Source of the DNA: Cobetia crustatorum
GTDB lineage: Bacteria > Pseudomonadota > Gammaproteobacteria > Pseudomonadales > Halomonadaceae
Length of the DNA stretch: 64,000 bases
Reading direction: 5' to 3'
NCBI RefSeq assembly: GCF_000591415.1
Contig: NZ_JEMF01000097.1
Coordinates: 1-64,000, forward strand
Positions 26,977 to 36,330 of the stretch are shown here, piece after piece (position 1 is the first letter of the stretch; every line of letters begins with the position of its first letter). Below the pieces are notes generated by a model that did no database searches, was not told where the DNA came from, and saw only the letters and a list, made by a program, of their open reading frames with translations. The translations under genes and the position numbers were made by a program.

Positions 26977-27987
26977 TCACGTGACGGCTTGGCGTCTGCG
27001 TAGCTCACGCTCGACCAGAGTCACGCCAGGCGTGGTTTTTCCTTTGATGGCCTGCAGTGCGAGCGTCAGTGTGGTATCGGCAATGCGTTGATGGCACTGG
27101 GGAAGCGAGTGGATTGGCAGCGGTAGGAAGTCCAGCAAGCGGTCATCGCCAAAGCTGGCCATCGCCTTGGGCGGGTTAGCCGGTGTGCCGTGGCTGAACA
27201 GTACATCGAGTGCGCCATCCATCAGCGTATAAGAAGCCGTCACGATAGCCTCCGGCATTGGCGAATGCTCAAGATAGGCTTCCAAAGCCTTGGCGCCGGC
27301 ATCGCGTTCATAGCGCGCGGCATGTAGCGTCGTTTCTGTTATCTCCGCACCTTCTGCCTCACGGTAGGTCTTGAGAGCCGCTTGCATACCTCGGGCCCGC
27401 TCCTTTGAAATCTCCATGTCCGGCAGTGCGTCCAGCCACAATAGTCGCTCGGGAGAGTGCTCCAGTACGGCAGCGGTCAGCTGACGTGCGGCGTCTTCAT
27501 TGTTGCTGACGACGCTGGCGAAGTGACGCGTATCCAGTGCACGGTCAACGCCGATGACCGGGAAGCCATCCAGTCCTAGTTCACGATAGAAGGGATCATC
27601 CGGTGCCAGGCAGCTGGCCGTGATCAGAGCATCCACTCGACGTGCCTTGAGCATGCGTGCCAATTCGCGTTCGGTGTCCGGCATATCATCAGAGCAGACG
27701 ATGAATAGCTGGTAATCACGCTCGCGTGCGCCACGCTCCAGCAGCTTGGCCAAGCGTGCGTAACTTGCGTTTTCCAGGTCTGGCAGCATGAAGCCCAGTG
27801 TGCGGCTTGCACCACGTCGTAGCGCCGCTGCTTGCGCATCAATACGATAGTGATGGCGCTGCACCACGGCCATGACTCGCTCCACCGTTTGTGGGCTGAT
27901 ACGTCGGGCCTGTGCCTGTCCATTGACCACGTAGCTGGCGGTGGTTCTTGAGACGCCTGCGAGACGAGCGATTTCTGCCAGGGTCAT
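26977..27987 (-). CDS. cra: LacI-family fructose repressor/catabolite regulator Cra (FruR)
   Basis: A 336-residue LacI-family regulator. The helix-turn-helix MTLAEIARLAGVSRTTASYV and the hinge match Cra/FruR closely, as do GFMLPDLENASYARLAKLLE and DRALDTRHFASVV. Fructose 1-phosphate is the established effector of the family. Start 27987 has AAGGA seven bases upstream and begins exactly at the conserved N terminus; an in-frame GTG at 28029 was rejected. It is divergent from fruBKA across a 293-base gap and therefore most likely represses it. Confidence 0.92.
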   Translation of the reverse strand: MTLAEIARLAGVSRTTASYVVNGQAQARRISPQTVERVMAVVQRHHYRIDAQAAALRRGASRTLGFMLPDLENASYARLAKLLERGARERDYQLFIVCSDDMPDTERELARMLKARRVDALITASCLAPDDPFYRELGLDGFPVIGVDRALDTRHFASVVSNNEDAARQLTAAVLEHSPERLLWLDALPDMEISKERARGMQAALKTYREAEGAEITETTLHAARYERDAGAKALEAYLEHSPMPEAIVTASYTLMDGALDVLFSHGTPANPPKAMASFGDDRLLDFLPLPIHSLPQCHQRIADTTLTLALQAIKGKTTPGVTLVERELRRRQAVT

Positions 27988-28191
27988 GCCGCTATCCTTG
28001 CTGGGAAAGTGGGTCGCCTGCCGCGACACCGTTCACAAGATGATGCGTATTTGTGAGGCTTGGTGCAAATCATTGGCGCCATCCCCCACCACAGGCGGGT
28101 CTACGGCCAATGTATAGTATGAGAATAGCGGGTTCTAGCGGCTTTCTACTTGATAAAATGTCGTAAACCCTCCAGCATGAAATCTATTAGG

Positions 28192-28203
28192 TGACACGAT
28201 TCA
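28192..28203. promoter_or_regulatory. Candidate Cra operator upstream of fruB
   Basis: TGACACGATTCA differs from the palindromic Cra consensus TGAAACGTTTCA at two positions. It lies 78 bases before the fruB start and between the divergent cra and fru genes, where such an operator is expected. The site is weak by sequence alone. Confidence 0.35.
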
Positions 28204-28280
28204 TCTAGTTGTCACCATCATGCGCGATTCACGCCACCCCATTAGCGCCCGTCTGTGAGAGGGGCCTCAAGGAGCCTGCC

Positions 28281-31274
28281 ATGCTCAGCCTCGATCGAGA
28301 GGATATTCTCCTCGCCGCCCATGCCACTGACTGGCGTGATGCCTTGCAGCAGGCTGCCGATGCGCTGGTGGCGGGTGGGCGTGCAACAGTGGCCTATCGT
28401 GAAGGCCTGTTGGCTCGCGAAGCGCAGTCTTCGACCTATCTAGGACAGGGAATCGCGATTCCTCACGGTACGCCGGACAGTCGTGATGCGGTGTTGTCCA
28501 CCGGAGTACGTGTGCTGCAGTTTCCCGACGGCGTTGAGTGGCACGATGGCAATCGTGTCTTTCTGCTGGTCACGATCGCGGCGCAATCCGATGAGCATCT
28601 CGACATCCTGCGTGCTCTGACGCGTGTACTTGATCGTGACGGCGTCAGTGAACGTCTGGCGACCGCCAGTGAGCCGGAGCAGATTCTCGCCGAGCTGGGC
28701 CAAGAGGTGAAGCCGGCGCGACTTGATGCCGATACCGTGCTGACAGGCTTCCCTGCGCGTGATCGTGATGAGCTGGTACTGGCGGCGGCGGCACGACTGC
28801 GTCAGGCCGGCTGTGTCGGCGATGGTTTCATCAGCGCCATGTTATCGGCTGAGCCGCGTGCACTGGGTCAGGGCATCTGGCTGGTACAGTCAGATCAGGA
28901 CGTGTTGCAGGCTGGGCTTGCTGTGGTGACGCCCGAGAAATCGCTGGAAACGCGCCACGGGCGTATCAATGCACTGGCCTGTCTGGCGCGTGTGCCTTCA
29001 CAAGGGCAACACCACAGGCCGCTGCTCGAACGCCTGTTGATCTTGTTGGAAGACGGCGGCGGTGACCGCCTGCCGGGCCTCTCTACCGCTGCACTGTTGG
29101 CCCGCCTGTCGGGAGAATCAGCTACGGCACAGGTGGTGCGCGTGACGCTGCTTAACGCGCATGGACTGCATGCGCGGCCCGCCAAGCAGTTGGTACAGGC
29201 TGCGCGAGATGCCGGTGAACGGCACGGTGTCATTCCCTCGCTGCGCCTTGAAGAGGGTGGTGATGGTGTCGTCAGTGCTGCGAGCTTGACCAAGGTGTTG
29301 GGGCTAGGGGCGCGTCGTGGTCAGGCGTTGGTATTCAGTGCCGCGACTGAGGATCAGGCCAAGGCCGAGGCAGCACTGGCCATGATGGTGGCGGCTGTAC
29401 AGGCCGGATTGGGAGAAGCGGTCGAGCCATTGGCCGACCAGCGCCCGACGGCAGGCACTTCCGTGATTGAGTCAGCAGGGCAGACGTCTGATGTCGAGGC
29501 ACCGACTGCGGATAGTGTAGTGCCTGCGGTGGCCGCATCGCCGGGCATGGCGATTGCCCCTTGCTGGGTGATGCGTCTACCGCGCTTTGATTACTCTGCG
29601 CGCAGTGACGCGGGCGCTGACAATGAGGTCGCGCGCCTTGAGGTCGGAATCCAGGAGGCTCGCCTGCAGCTGCAGGCGTTGGTCAATCGTGCTGAAGGTG
29701 CCGAGATGGCCGAGATCCTCTCGATGCACGAAGAGATGCTCGGTGACCCTGAGCTGTTCGTCGCCGCGCGTGAAAGCCTTGAAGAAGGCAGCAGTGCGGA
29801 AGCGGCCTGGTGGTCGGCCATCGACAGTGCCGCCCGCGCGCAGGAAAACCTGGCAGACCGGCTGCTGGCCGAACGTGCCGCTGACTTGCGGGATGTCGGG
29901 CGTCGCGTACTGGGCGTGCTGACAGAAACCCCGTTGCCGAGCGCGCCGGAAACGCCGCACGTGCTGGTGACGGAAGATATCGGCCCCTCCGATGTTGCAC
30001 GATTGGACACCACGCGCGTGCGCGGGTTGGTGACGGCATTGGGCGGCGCGACCTCGCATAGTGCGATCCTGGCGCGTTCACTGGGCATTCCGGCGGTGGT
30101 CGGGGCAGGGCAGAGCGTGCTGGCGATTGCCGATGGTACTGAATTGATCGTCGACGGTGAGCGGGGTCGTGTCAGCGTCGCGCCTTCTGCCAGTCGCCGC
30201 GCCCGGGCTGAAGAGGCCATCGCTGGCCGTGAGCAGCGTCAGGCCGCCGCGTGGGAATCCCGCATGGCGCCGGCAATGACACGTGATGGTCATCATGTCG
30301 AGGTCGTGGCCAACCTTGGCAACACCGCGCATGCCGGTGATGCGGTTGAACGCGGCGCAGAAGGGGTGGGTCTGCTACGTACCGAGTTCGTGTTCATGGC
30401 GCACCCGCAAGCGCCGGATCTCGCGACTCAGATCACTCAATACGGCGAGGCGTTGGATGCGCTTGACGGTCGTCCGCTGGTGGCACGCACGCTGGATGTG
30501 GGTGGCGACAAGCCGCTGTCCTACTGGCCGCTGCCGCGTGAAGACAATCCTTTCCTGGGCCTGCGCGGCATTCGCCTAGCGCTGACTCGCCCTGAAGTGC
30601 TCGAGACACAAGTGCGGGCGCTGTTGACAGCGGCGGGTTCGCGTCCGATCCGGCTGATGTTCCCGATGGTAAAAGACCTCGCCGAGCTACGTGCTGCTCG
30701 TGTGATCGTTGATCGCGTGCGGGATGAGCTGGACGCGGCACATGAGGCCGAGCATGGTCAGCCGCCTCAGCGTGATGTGCAAGTGGGGGTGATGATCGAG
30801 ATCCCCTCCGCTGCCTTGACGGCGGCGAGCATCGCGCCGGAAGTCGATTTCTTCTCCGTTGGCACCAATGACCTGACTCAGTACACCTTGGCGATCGACC
30901 GTGGCCACGCCACGTTGTCAGCACAGGCCGATGGCTTGCATCCCGCAGTGCTGCGTCTGATCGAGATGACCGTCAACGCTGCCCATGCCCACGGCGCCTG
31001 GGTAGGCGTCTGTGGTGAGCTGGCAAGCGATGATCAGGCGGTGGGGGTGTTGGTGGGGCTGGGCGTGGATGAGTTGTCGGTATCCAGTCGCCAGATTCCG
31101 CTGGTCAAGGCACGTGTCCGCGAGCTGGATTTGGCCACCGCGCGTGAGCAGGCGCGTGTCGCGCTGATTCAACCGACCTCCGAAGACGTGCGCAGTGCGC
31201 TGGATACGCTGCTCGATCATGCTGACACCGCACAGGGCACGTCACTGGATACTCTCAATCAGGAGTCGGTGTGA
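28281..31274 (+). CDS. fruB: Fructose PTS multiphosphoryl transfer protein (EIIA-HPr-EI)
   Basis: A 997-residue cytoplasmic fusion that carries phosphate from PEP to the fructose permease. Domains in order: EIIA-Fru with active His in AIPHGTPDS (about residue 62), a second degenerate EIIA-like segment at about 150-275 without an active His motif, HPr with LLNAHGLHARPAK near residue 290, and enzyme I from about 415 with GGATSHSAILARS (active His near 593) and the C-terminal PEP-binding GVGLLRTEF and SVGTNDLTQYTLA. Start 28281 has AAGGAG upstream. It makes the fructose system independent of general PTS proteins. It overlaps fruK by one base (TGATG). Confidence 0.93.
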   Translation: MLSLDREDILLAAHATDWRDALQQAADALVAGGRATVAYREGLLAREAQSSTYLGQGIAIPHGTPDSRDAVLSTGVRVLQFPDGVEWHDGNRVFLLVTIAAQSDEHLDILRALTRVLDRDGVSERLATASEPEQILAELGQEVKPARLDADTVLTGFPARDRDELVLAAAARLRQAGCVGDGFISAMLSAEPRALGQGIWLVQSDQDVLQAGLAVVTPEKSLETRHGRINALACLARVPSQGQHHRPLLERLLILLEDGGGDRLPGLSTAALLARLSGESATAQVVRVTLLNAHGLHARPAKQLVQAARDAGERHGVIPSLRLEEGGDGVVSAASLTKVLGLGARRGQALVFSAATEDQAKAEAALAMMVAAVQAGLGEAVEPLADQRPTAGTSVIESAGQTSDVEAPTADSVVPAVAASPGMAIAPCWVMRLPRFDYSARSDAGADNEVARLEVGIQEARLQLQALVNRAEGAEMAEILSMHEEMLGDPELFVAARESLEEGSSAEAAWWSAIDSAARAQENLADRLLAERAADLRDVGRRVLGVLTETPLPSAPETPHVLVTEDIGPSDVARLDTTRVRGLVTALGGATSHSAILARSLGIPAVVGAGQSVLAIADGTELIVDGERGRVSVAPSASRRARAEEAIAGREQRQAAAWESRMAPAMTRDGHHVEVVANLGNTAHAGDAVERGAEGVGLLRTEFVFMAHPQAPDLATQITQYGEALDALDGRPLVARTLDVGGDKPLSYWPLPREDNPFLGLRGIRLALTRPEVLETQVRALLTAAGSRPIRLMFPMVKDLAELRAARVIVDRVRDELDAAHEAEHGQPPQRDVQVGVMIEIPSAALTAASIAPEVDFFSVGTNDLTQYTLAIDRGHATLSAQADGLHPAVLRLIEMTVNAAHAHGAWVGVCGELASDDQAVGVLVGLGVDELSVSSRQIPLVKARVRELDLATAREQARVALIQPTSEDVRSALDTLLDHADTAQGTSLDTLNQESV

Positions 31275-32383
31275 TGGCTGGTGCAGCGAAGAACATGAGC
31301 AATGGCACGGCTTCACTGACAGGTGCAGTAGATGAGTTGACAGGTGAACTGACAGACAAGCTGGTACGTGATGCGGGCAGCTGTCCGGTGCTGTGCGTGA
31401 CGCTCAATCCGGCATTGGACCTGACCATCACACTGAGCAGTCTGACGCTGGGCAAGGTCAATCGCGCAGATGGTAATCAGTTGGAAGCTGCCGGCAAGGG
31501 CATCAATGTGGCACGGGTACTGGCTTCTCTCGGGCATCCGATCACGCTGACCGGCTTTCTGGGCCGCGACAATCAGGCCGATTTCACTGCCGCCTTCTCG
31601 ACCTGGGGCCTGACAGACGCTTTCGAACGTGTGTCAGGCGCAACGCGTATCAACGTCAAACTCGGTGAAACCAGTGGGCGTGTCACCGATATCAATGGGG
31701 CCGGCATGCAGGTTGATGCTGATGCATTCGCGCGTCTTGAAGCCCGCATTGATGAGTGGATCGCTCAACGAGACAGTGTTGATGGCGTTGCAGTGGTCAT
31801 CGCGGGCAGCCTGCCGCCGGGTATTACGCATATGCAGTTGGCGTCGCTGGTGAGTCGTGTACGCGCTCAGTCAGTTGATTGCTGGCTCGATACCAGTGGT
31901 GCGGCGCTGGAAGCGGGTCTTGCGGCATGCCCGACGGCGGTCAAGCCCAACGAGCAGGAGCTAGCGTTGTGGGCAGGTGAGCCATTGGACAGCGACGCCG
32001 CCCGTGAGCGTGCCCTGATGCAGCTTGTCGATCACGGCATTCGTGAAGCACTGATTTCCGCTGGGCCAGAAGGCGTGCTGTGGACCCGCCCCAATGCGGT
32101 AACGCTACGTGCCCGTCCGCCACGCATGCAGGTAGTCAGTACCGTGTGCGCTGGCGATACACTGCTGGCAGCCATGCTGCATGGCGTGCTGTGTCATCCC
32201 GTGGCCTCGCCCGCCACGCGCGAACGGATACTGCGCTTTGCGACGGCCTTGTCGGCCGAAGCAGTGACGCACCCGGGGCCGGGCAATCCGCTCGCTTCCC
32301 AGCTTGAATTCCTCCAACAACACACCAGCATCGAGACACTGGCGCCTGCCGATGTCGAGACAGCCGGAGAGTCACGCCAATGA
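31274..32383 (+). CDS. fruK: 1-phosphofructokinase
   Basis: A 369-residue PfkB-family sugar kinase that phosphorylates fructose 1-phosphate to fructose 1,6-bisphosphate. Motifs: VTLNPALDLTI, the sugar-binding AAGKGINVARVLASLG, the substrate region INVKLGET, and the catalytic VSTVCAGDTLLAAMLHG, in which the usual GAGD is CAGD. About 37 residues of low-similarity sequence precede the normal N terminus (VLCVTLNPA); the ribosome binding site AGGAG eight bases before 31274 supports that long start. It overlaps fruB by one base and fruA by four (ATGA), giving tight coupling. Confidence 0.92.
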   Translation: MAGAAKNMSNGTASLTGAVDELTGELTDKLVRDAGSCPVLCVTLNPALDLTITLSSLTLGKVNRADGNQLEAAGKGINVARVLASLGHPITLTGFLGRDNQADFTAAFSTWGLTDAFERVSGATRINVKLGETSGRVTDINGAGMQVDADAFARLEARIDEWIAQRDSVDGVAVVIAGSLPPGITHMQLASLVSRVRAQSVDCWLDTSGAALEAGLAACPTAVKPNEQELALWAGEPLDSDAARERALMQLVDHGIREALISAGPEGVLWTRPNAVTLRARPPRMQVVSTVCAGDTLLAAMLHGVLCHPVASPATRERILRFATALSAEAVTHPGPGNPLASQLEFLQQHTSIETLAPADVETAGESRQ

Positions 32384-34179
32384 ACGTCATTATCGTCACC
32401 GCCTGCCCGAGTGGCATGGCGACTACCTTCCTGGCAGCGCGCCGTCTGGAACAGGCCGCGCGTCGTCATGGTTGGAATCCTGTCATCGACATGCATTCCG
32501 AGCTTGAGGCTGGCATCACGCTGAGCGAGTCTCAGCTGGACGCCGCCGAGCTGGTGATCGTGGCAGCGTCGCCTGTCGCGAGTGCCGGGCTTGAGCGTTT
32601 CGTGGGTATGCAGGTGCATGTTGCCTCCATCGAGGAGGCCTTGCCGGACCCCGAAGCCTTCCTCGCGATGGCGGAGTCGCGTGCTCGTCGGCTGGAAAGC
32701 GCGGATCTGGGCAGTATTGATCTGACGAAATCTGGTCTGAGCAGCGCCGTGCCTGAAAATGTAGGGACGACTACTCAGACAGCCGCCAAGTCCGTGCCGT
32801 CCATCGTGGCCGTGACGGCCTGCCCGACGGGGGTAGCGCATACCTTCATGGCGGCAGAGGCGTTGAGCGAGGCAGGGCGTGCATTGGGCTATCCGACGCG
32901 CGTCGAGACCCAGGGCTCAGTTGGTGCACAGGACGCGCTCACCGAGCAGGAAATTGCGGACGCCGATGTCGTGATTCTGGCCTGCGATATCGAGGTCGAT
33001 CCGACCCGTTTTGCCGGTAAACGCGTCTGGCGCACCTCTACCAGCACGGCGCTCAAGAAGCCGCGCGATACCATTGAAGAGGCCTTCGAAGGCGCACAGG
33101 TACAGCCGGCAGGCGGTGAAAAGCAGGGCAGTGGTCAGCAACAGGGCGAGAAACGCGGCCCTTATAAGCATCTGCTCACTGGCGTGTCCTTCATGCTGCC
33201 GATGGTAGTGGCGGGCGGCTTGATGATTGCGCTGTCCTTCATCTTCGGTATCAAGGCCTTCGAGGAGGAAGGGACACTGGCGGCAGCACTGATGCAGATT
33301 GGCGGTGGTGCAGCCTTCAAGTTGATGATTCCGGTACTGGCCGGCTATATCGCCTATTCCATCGCTGACCGTCCGGGCATCACACCCGGCATGATTGGCG
33401 GCTTGCTGGCCTCCACGTTGGATGCCGGCTTCCTCGGCGGCATCATCGCTGGTTTTCTGGCGGGCTATACCGCGCTCGGCCTGAGCCGTTACGTCAAGCT
33501 GCCGCAGTCGATCGAATCGCTCAAACCGATTCTGATCATCCCGCTGGTGGCGAGCTTGATCACCGGTCTGGTGATGATCTATGTCGTCGGGACGCCCGTG
33601 GCAGGCTTGATGTCGGCACTGACGAATTATCTGGAATCGATGGGTTCGGCGAATGCCGTGCTGCTGGGCATCCTGCTGGGTGCGATGATGTGCTTTGATC
33701 TGGGCGGACCGGTCAACAAGGCTGCCTACGCGTTCGGTGTGGGCCTGCTGGCCAGCGAAACCTACGCGCCGATGGCGGCCATCATGGCGGCAGGCATGGT
33801 GCCGGCACTCGGCATGGGGCTGGCCAGTTTCATCGCGCGCAACAAGTTTGCCGTGCCGGAGCGTGAAGCTGGCAAGGCCAGTTTCGTGCTTGGGCTGTGC
33901 TTCATCTCTGAGGGTGCGATTCCCTTCGCTGCCAAGGACCCGTTGCGCGTGATTCCGTCCTGCATGGCCGGTGGTGCAGTGACTGGCGCGCTGTCGATGC
34001 TGGTCGGTGCCAAGCTGGTCGCACCGCATGGCGGCCTGTTTGTACTGCTGATCCCCAATGCCATCAATGTGCCGTTGCTGTATCTGGGAGCCATCGTGGC
34101 CGGCACCCTGATTACCGGCATCGGTTATGCCATGCTCAAGAAGGGCGCACAGCAGGTCGAGACGGCTGCCGTGAGCTGA
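32380..34179 (+). CDS. fruA: Fructose PTS permease EIIBC (IIB'-IIB-IIC)
   Basis: A 599-residue inner-membrane permease that phosphorylates fructose during uptake. The first IIB-like domain (about 1-105) has VTACPSGMATTF and the second (about 143-240) has VTACPTGVAHTF, whose Cys is the phosphorylation site. A Gln/Gly/Lys-rich linker leads to the IIC domain (about 265-590) with eight or more spans, including CFDLGGPVNKAAYAFG and GLCFISEGAIPFAAKDPLRV. Start overlaps fruK by four bases. The operon ends with a strong bidirectional terminator. Confidence 0.94.
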   Translation: MNVIIVTACPSGMATTFLAARRLEQAARRHGWNPVIDMHSELEAGITLSESQLDAAELVIVAASPVASAGLERFVGMQVHVASIEEALPDPEAFLAMAESRARRLESADLGSIDLTKSGLSSAVPENVGTTTQTAAKSVPSIVAVTACPTGVAHTFMAAEALSEAGRALGYPTRVETQGSVGAQDALTEQEIADADVVILACDIEVDPTRFAGKRVWRTSTSTALKKPRDTIEEAFEGAQVQPAGGEKQGSGQQQGEKRGPYKHLLTGVSFMLPMVVAGGLMIALSFIFGIKAFEEEGTLAAALMQIGGGAAFKLMIPVLAGYIAYSIADRPGITPGMIGGLLASTLDAGFLGGIIAGFLAGYTALGLSRYVKLPQSIESLKPILIIPLVASLITGLVMIYVVGTPVAGLMSALTNYLESMGSANAVLLGILLGAMMCFDLGGPVNKAAYAFGVGLLASETYAPMAAIMAAGMVPALGMGLASFIARNKFAVPEREAGKASFVLGLCFISEGAIPFAAKDPLRVIPSCMAGGAVTGALSMLVGAKLVAPHGGLFVLLIPNAINVPLLYLGAIVAGTLITGIGYAMLKKGAQQVETAAVS

Positions 34180-34200
34180 GAAGGGTGCTTGCAGCTGAAC

Positions 34201-34242
34201 ACTAAAAAGCCCCGCTCGGTTACCCGAGCGGGGCTTTTTAGT
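34201..34242. terminator. Bidirectional terminator between fruA and betT
   Basis: A perfect inverted repeat of 19 bases per arm (AAAAAGCCCCGCTCGG core) around a 4-base loop gives T tracts on both strands. It starts 22 bases after the fruA stop and lies between the convergent fruA and betT genes, so it can serve both. Confidence 0.92.
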
Positions 34243-34246
34243 GTCT

Positions 34247-34279
34247 GAGAGCCCGCAGAGGTTTCCCCTGTGGGCTCTC
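34247..34279. repeat. Second hairpin beside the fruA/betT terminator
   Basis: A 12-bp stem (GAGAGCCCGCAG against CTGTGGGCTCTC with one G-T pair, 9-base loop) lies between the bidirectional terminator and the betT stop codon. It has no T tract; on the minus strand it precedes the terminator and may protect the betT 3' end. Confidence 0.5.
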
Positions 34280-34296
34280 AGGTAGCGCAGTCCTTA

Positions 34297-36330
34297 TCAG
34301 GACTGCTTGCCGATCACGCCCGGCATCACAGGTGCTTCATTGACCGTATCGTGACGTACGAAGGCCAGATGCTGCTGGTAGGCAGTAACCACTTCATCCA
34401 GTACCTGAGCGCGCGACAGGCCGTTGAGTTCCTGACCGCTACCCCCTTCGGAAAGGTGGACTGCCAGACGCAGGTAGTAGTCGTCATTGGCATCGATGAA
34501 GCTCGGTGTCTGCTGACGTATGGAGCGCACCTGATAGACGAAGTTGGAGGCGTCCTCGAACTCGACTTCCAGCATCACACGCGGCAGCGGTTCATCGTCA
34601 CTTTGCTCTTCCGTGACGGTCGACACCTGGCCACGTCGGGTGAGCTCTTCGGCCAGCTGGTTGAGTGCCGGACGGACAGAGCGCTTGAGTGTCGCTTCGG
34701 CGCTGCCGCTCTGGGCGAAGTCCAGCACGTGATCCAGACGTTCATGCCAGTCGACACCTTCATAGACGCAGCTGTTGTCCTGGCGCACGTTTTCCTTGCG
34801 GTCTTCGATCATCAGTGCCTTGTACATCCCGATCATCATGAAGATCAACACTATGGAGAAGGGTACGGCGGTGATGACCACGGCACTTTGCAGCGCGCCG
34901 AGACCTCCGACCATCAGCAGAGCGAGCGTCAGCAGACCGATGATGGCGGACCAGAAGATACGCAGCCAGATCGGCGCATCGTGGTTCACATCCTTGAGAA
35001 TGGAGGTGAAGTTAGCCAGTACCAGCGCACCAGAATCAGCTGATGTCACGAAGAATACGATGCCCAGAATCGCCACGACTGCGGTGGTGATGCCTGACAG
35101 CGGCAGCTGCTCCAGGAAGGTATAGATGGTGTTCTGCGGTGCATTCAGTGCTTCGGTGGCCAGTGAGGTGACGCCTTGGTTAGCGACCATGTCGATGCTG
35201 GCGTTACCAAACACGCTCATCCAGACCATCATGAAGCTCAGCGGAATCAGCAGTGCACCGAAGACGAACTGGCGAATGGTACGACCACGTGAGATGCGTG
35301 CGAGGAACAGGCCGACAAACGGTGTCCATGCGATCCACCAGCCCCAGAAGAACAGGGTCCAGGAACTCATCCACTCATCGGTATCCGGCGTGTAGGCGTA
35401 GGTGTCGAAGCTCTTGCTGACGAACTGGGTGAAGTAGTCGCCTATGTTCAGTACCAGCGCATTGAGTAGCTGGGAGGTATCGCTGACAGCCAGTACGAAA
35501 ATCAACAACGCGGTGGCGAGCAGCATGTTGAATTCAGACAGCAGACGGATGCCTTTCTCGACACCGGTAACCACCGAAATGGTTGCCAGTACCATCACGC
35601 CCACGATCAGAGCGGCCTGGACGGCGATGTTCTCGGGGATGCCCAGCATGAACTTGAGACCGTAGTTCAGCTGGATGACGCCGATGCCCAGCGAGGTGGC
35701 GATGCCGAACACGGTGGAAATGATCGCGAAGATATCGACGGCGTTACCGATCGGGCCATTGATGCGGTTCCCGAGCAGTGGATAGAAAGCCGAGCGAATG
35801 GCCAGCGGCAGGCGATGGCGATAGCTGAAGTAGGCCAGTGACATACCGGCAAGTACATAGATGCCCCAGCCGGAGAGACCCCAGTGGAAGAAGGTCTCGA
35901 CCATCGCATTGCGAATCGCGACCTGGGTCATCGGGTCTCCGGTGACTGGCGCAACGTAATGGGAGAGCGGCTCCGCGATGCAATAGAATAGGATGTCGAT
36001 ACCGATACCGGCGGCAAACAGCATCGCTGCCCAGGACATCAGCGAAAACTCGGGGCGCGAGTCATCCGGCCCCAGGCGTATCCGTCCGAAGCGTGAGCAG
36101 GCAATCAATACGCCAAATACCAGATAGGCGACGATGGCCAGCATGTAGAACCAACCGAAGGTGTCGATGGTCCAGACCAGTGCGCTGCCGATCCACTTGT
36201 CCGCTTGCTCGGTGAACAACATCGCGAAGGCGAGAAAGCCCAGAATACCGATGATGGAGCCGTAGAAGACGGTAGGGTTGATGCGACTCGAGGACGGAGA
36301 TGCGTTCTCGGCGGAAGCAGGTTTCTGCAT
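34297..36330 (-). CDS. betT: Choline BCCT-family transporter
   Basis: A 677-residue secondary transporter, the same length as E. coli BetT, which imports choline with protons for conversion to glycine betaine. There are 12 predicted spans up to about residue 500 and a long hydrophilic C-terminal domain typical of BetT. Family motifs: SRPEFSLMSWAAMLFAAGIG, the substrate-site region FFWGWWIAWTPFVGLFLARI, and FFVTSADSGALVLANFTS. AGGAG lies seven bases before the ATG. betI, betA and betB are not adjacent. Choline is by far the best guess; a related quaternary amine is possible. Confidence 0.9.
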   Translation of the reverse strand: MQKPASAENASPSSSRINPTVFYGSIIGILGFLAFAMLFTEQADKWIGSALVWTIDTFGWFYMLAIVAYLVFGVLIACSRFGRIRLGPDDSRPEFSLMSWAAMLFAAGIGIDILFYCIAEPLSHYVAPVTGDPMTQVAIRNAMVETFFHWGLSGWGIYVLAGMSLAYFSYRHRLPLAIRSAFYPLLGNRINGPIGNAVDIFAIISTVFGIATSLGIGVIQLNYGLKFMLGIPENIAVQAALIVGVMVLATISVVTGVEKGIRLLSEFNMLLATALLIFVLAVSDTSQLLNALVLNIGDYFTQFVSKSFDTYAYTPDTDEWMSSWTLFFWGWWIAWTPFVGLFLARISRGRTIRQFVFGALLIPLSFMMVWMSVFGNASIDMVANQGVTSLATEALNAPQNTIYTFLEQLPLSGITTAVVAILGIVFFVTSADSGALVLANFTSILKDVNHDAPIWLRIFWSAIIGLLTLALLMVGGLGALQSAVVITAVPFSIVLIFMMIGMYKALMIEDRKENVRQDNSCVYEGVDWHERLDHVLDFAQSGSAEATLKRSVRPALNQLAEELTRRGQVSTVTEEQSDDEPLPRVMLEVEFEDASNFVYQVRSIRQQTPSFIDANDDYYLRLAVHLSEGGSGQELNGLSRAQVLDEVVTAYQQHLAFVRHDTVNEAPVMPGVIGKQS

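Noticed and set aside
32917-34029. 370-codon minus-strand frame inside fruA
   Set aside because: Antisense shadow; the translation is dominated by His, Gln, Arg and Asp as expected from reading coding DNA backwards.
34270-35043. 257-codon plus-strand frame inside betT
   Set aside because: Antisense shadow of a long GC-rich gene whose own product is a clear full-length BetT; the frame has no domain, signal or ribosome binding site.
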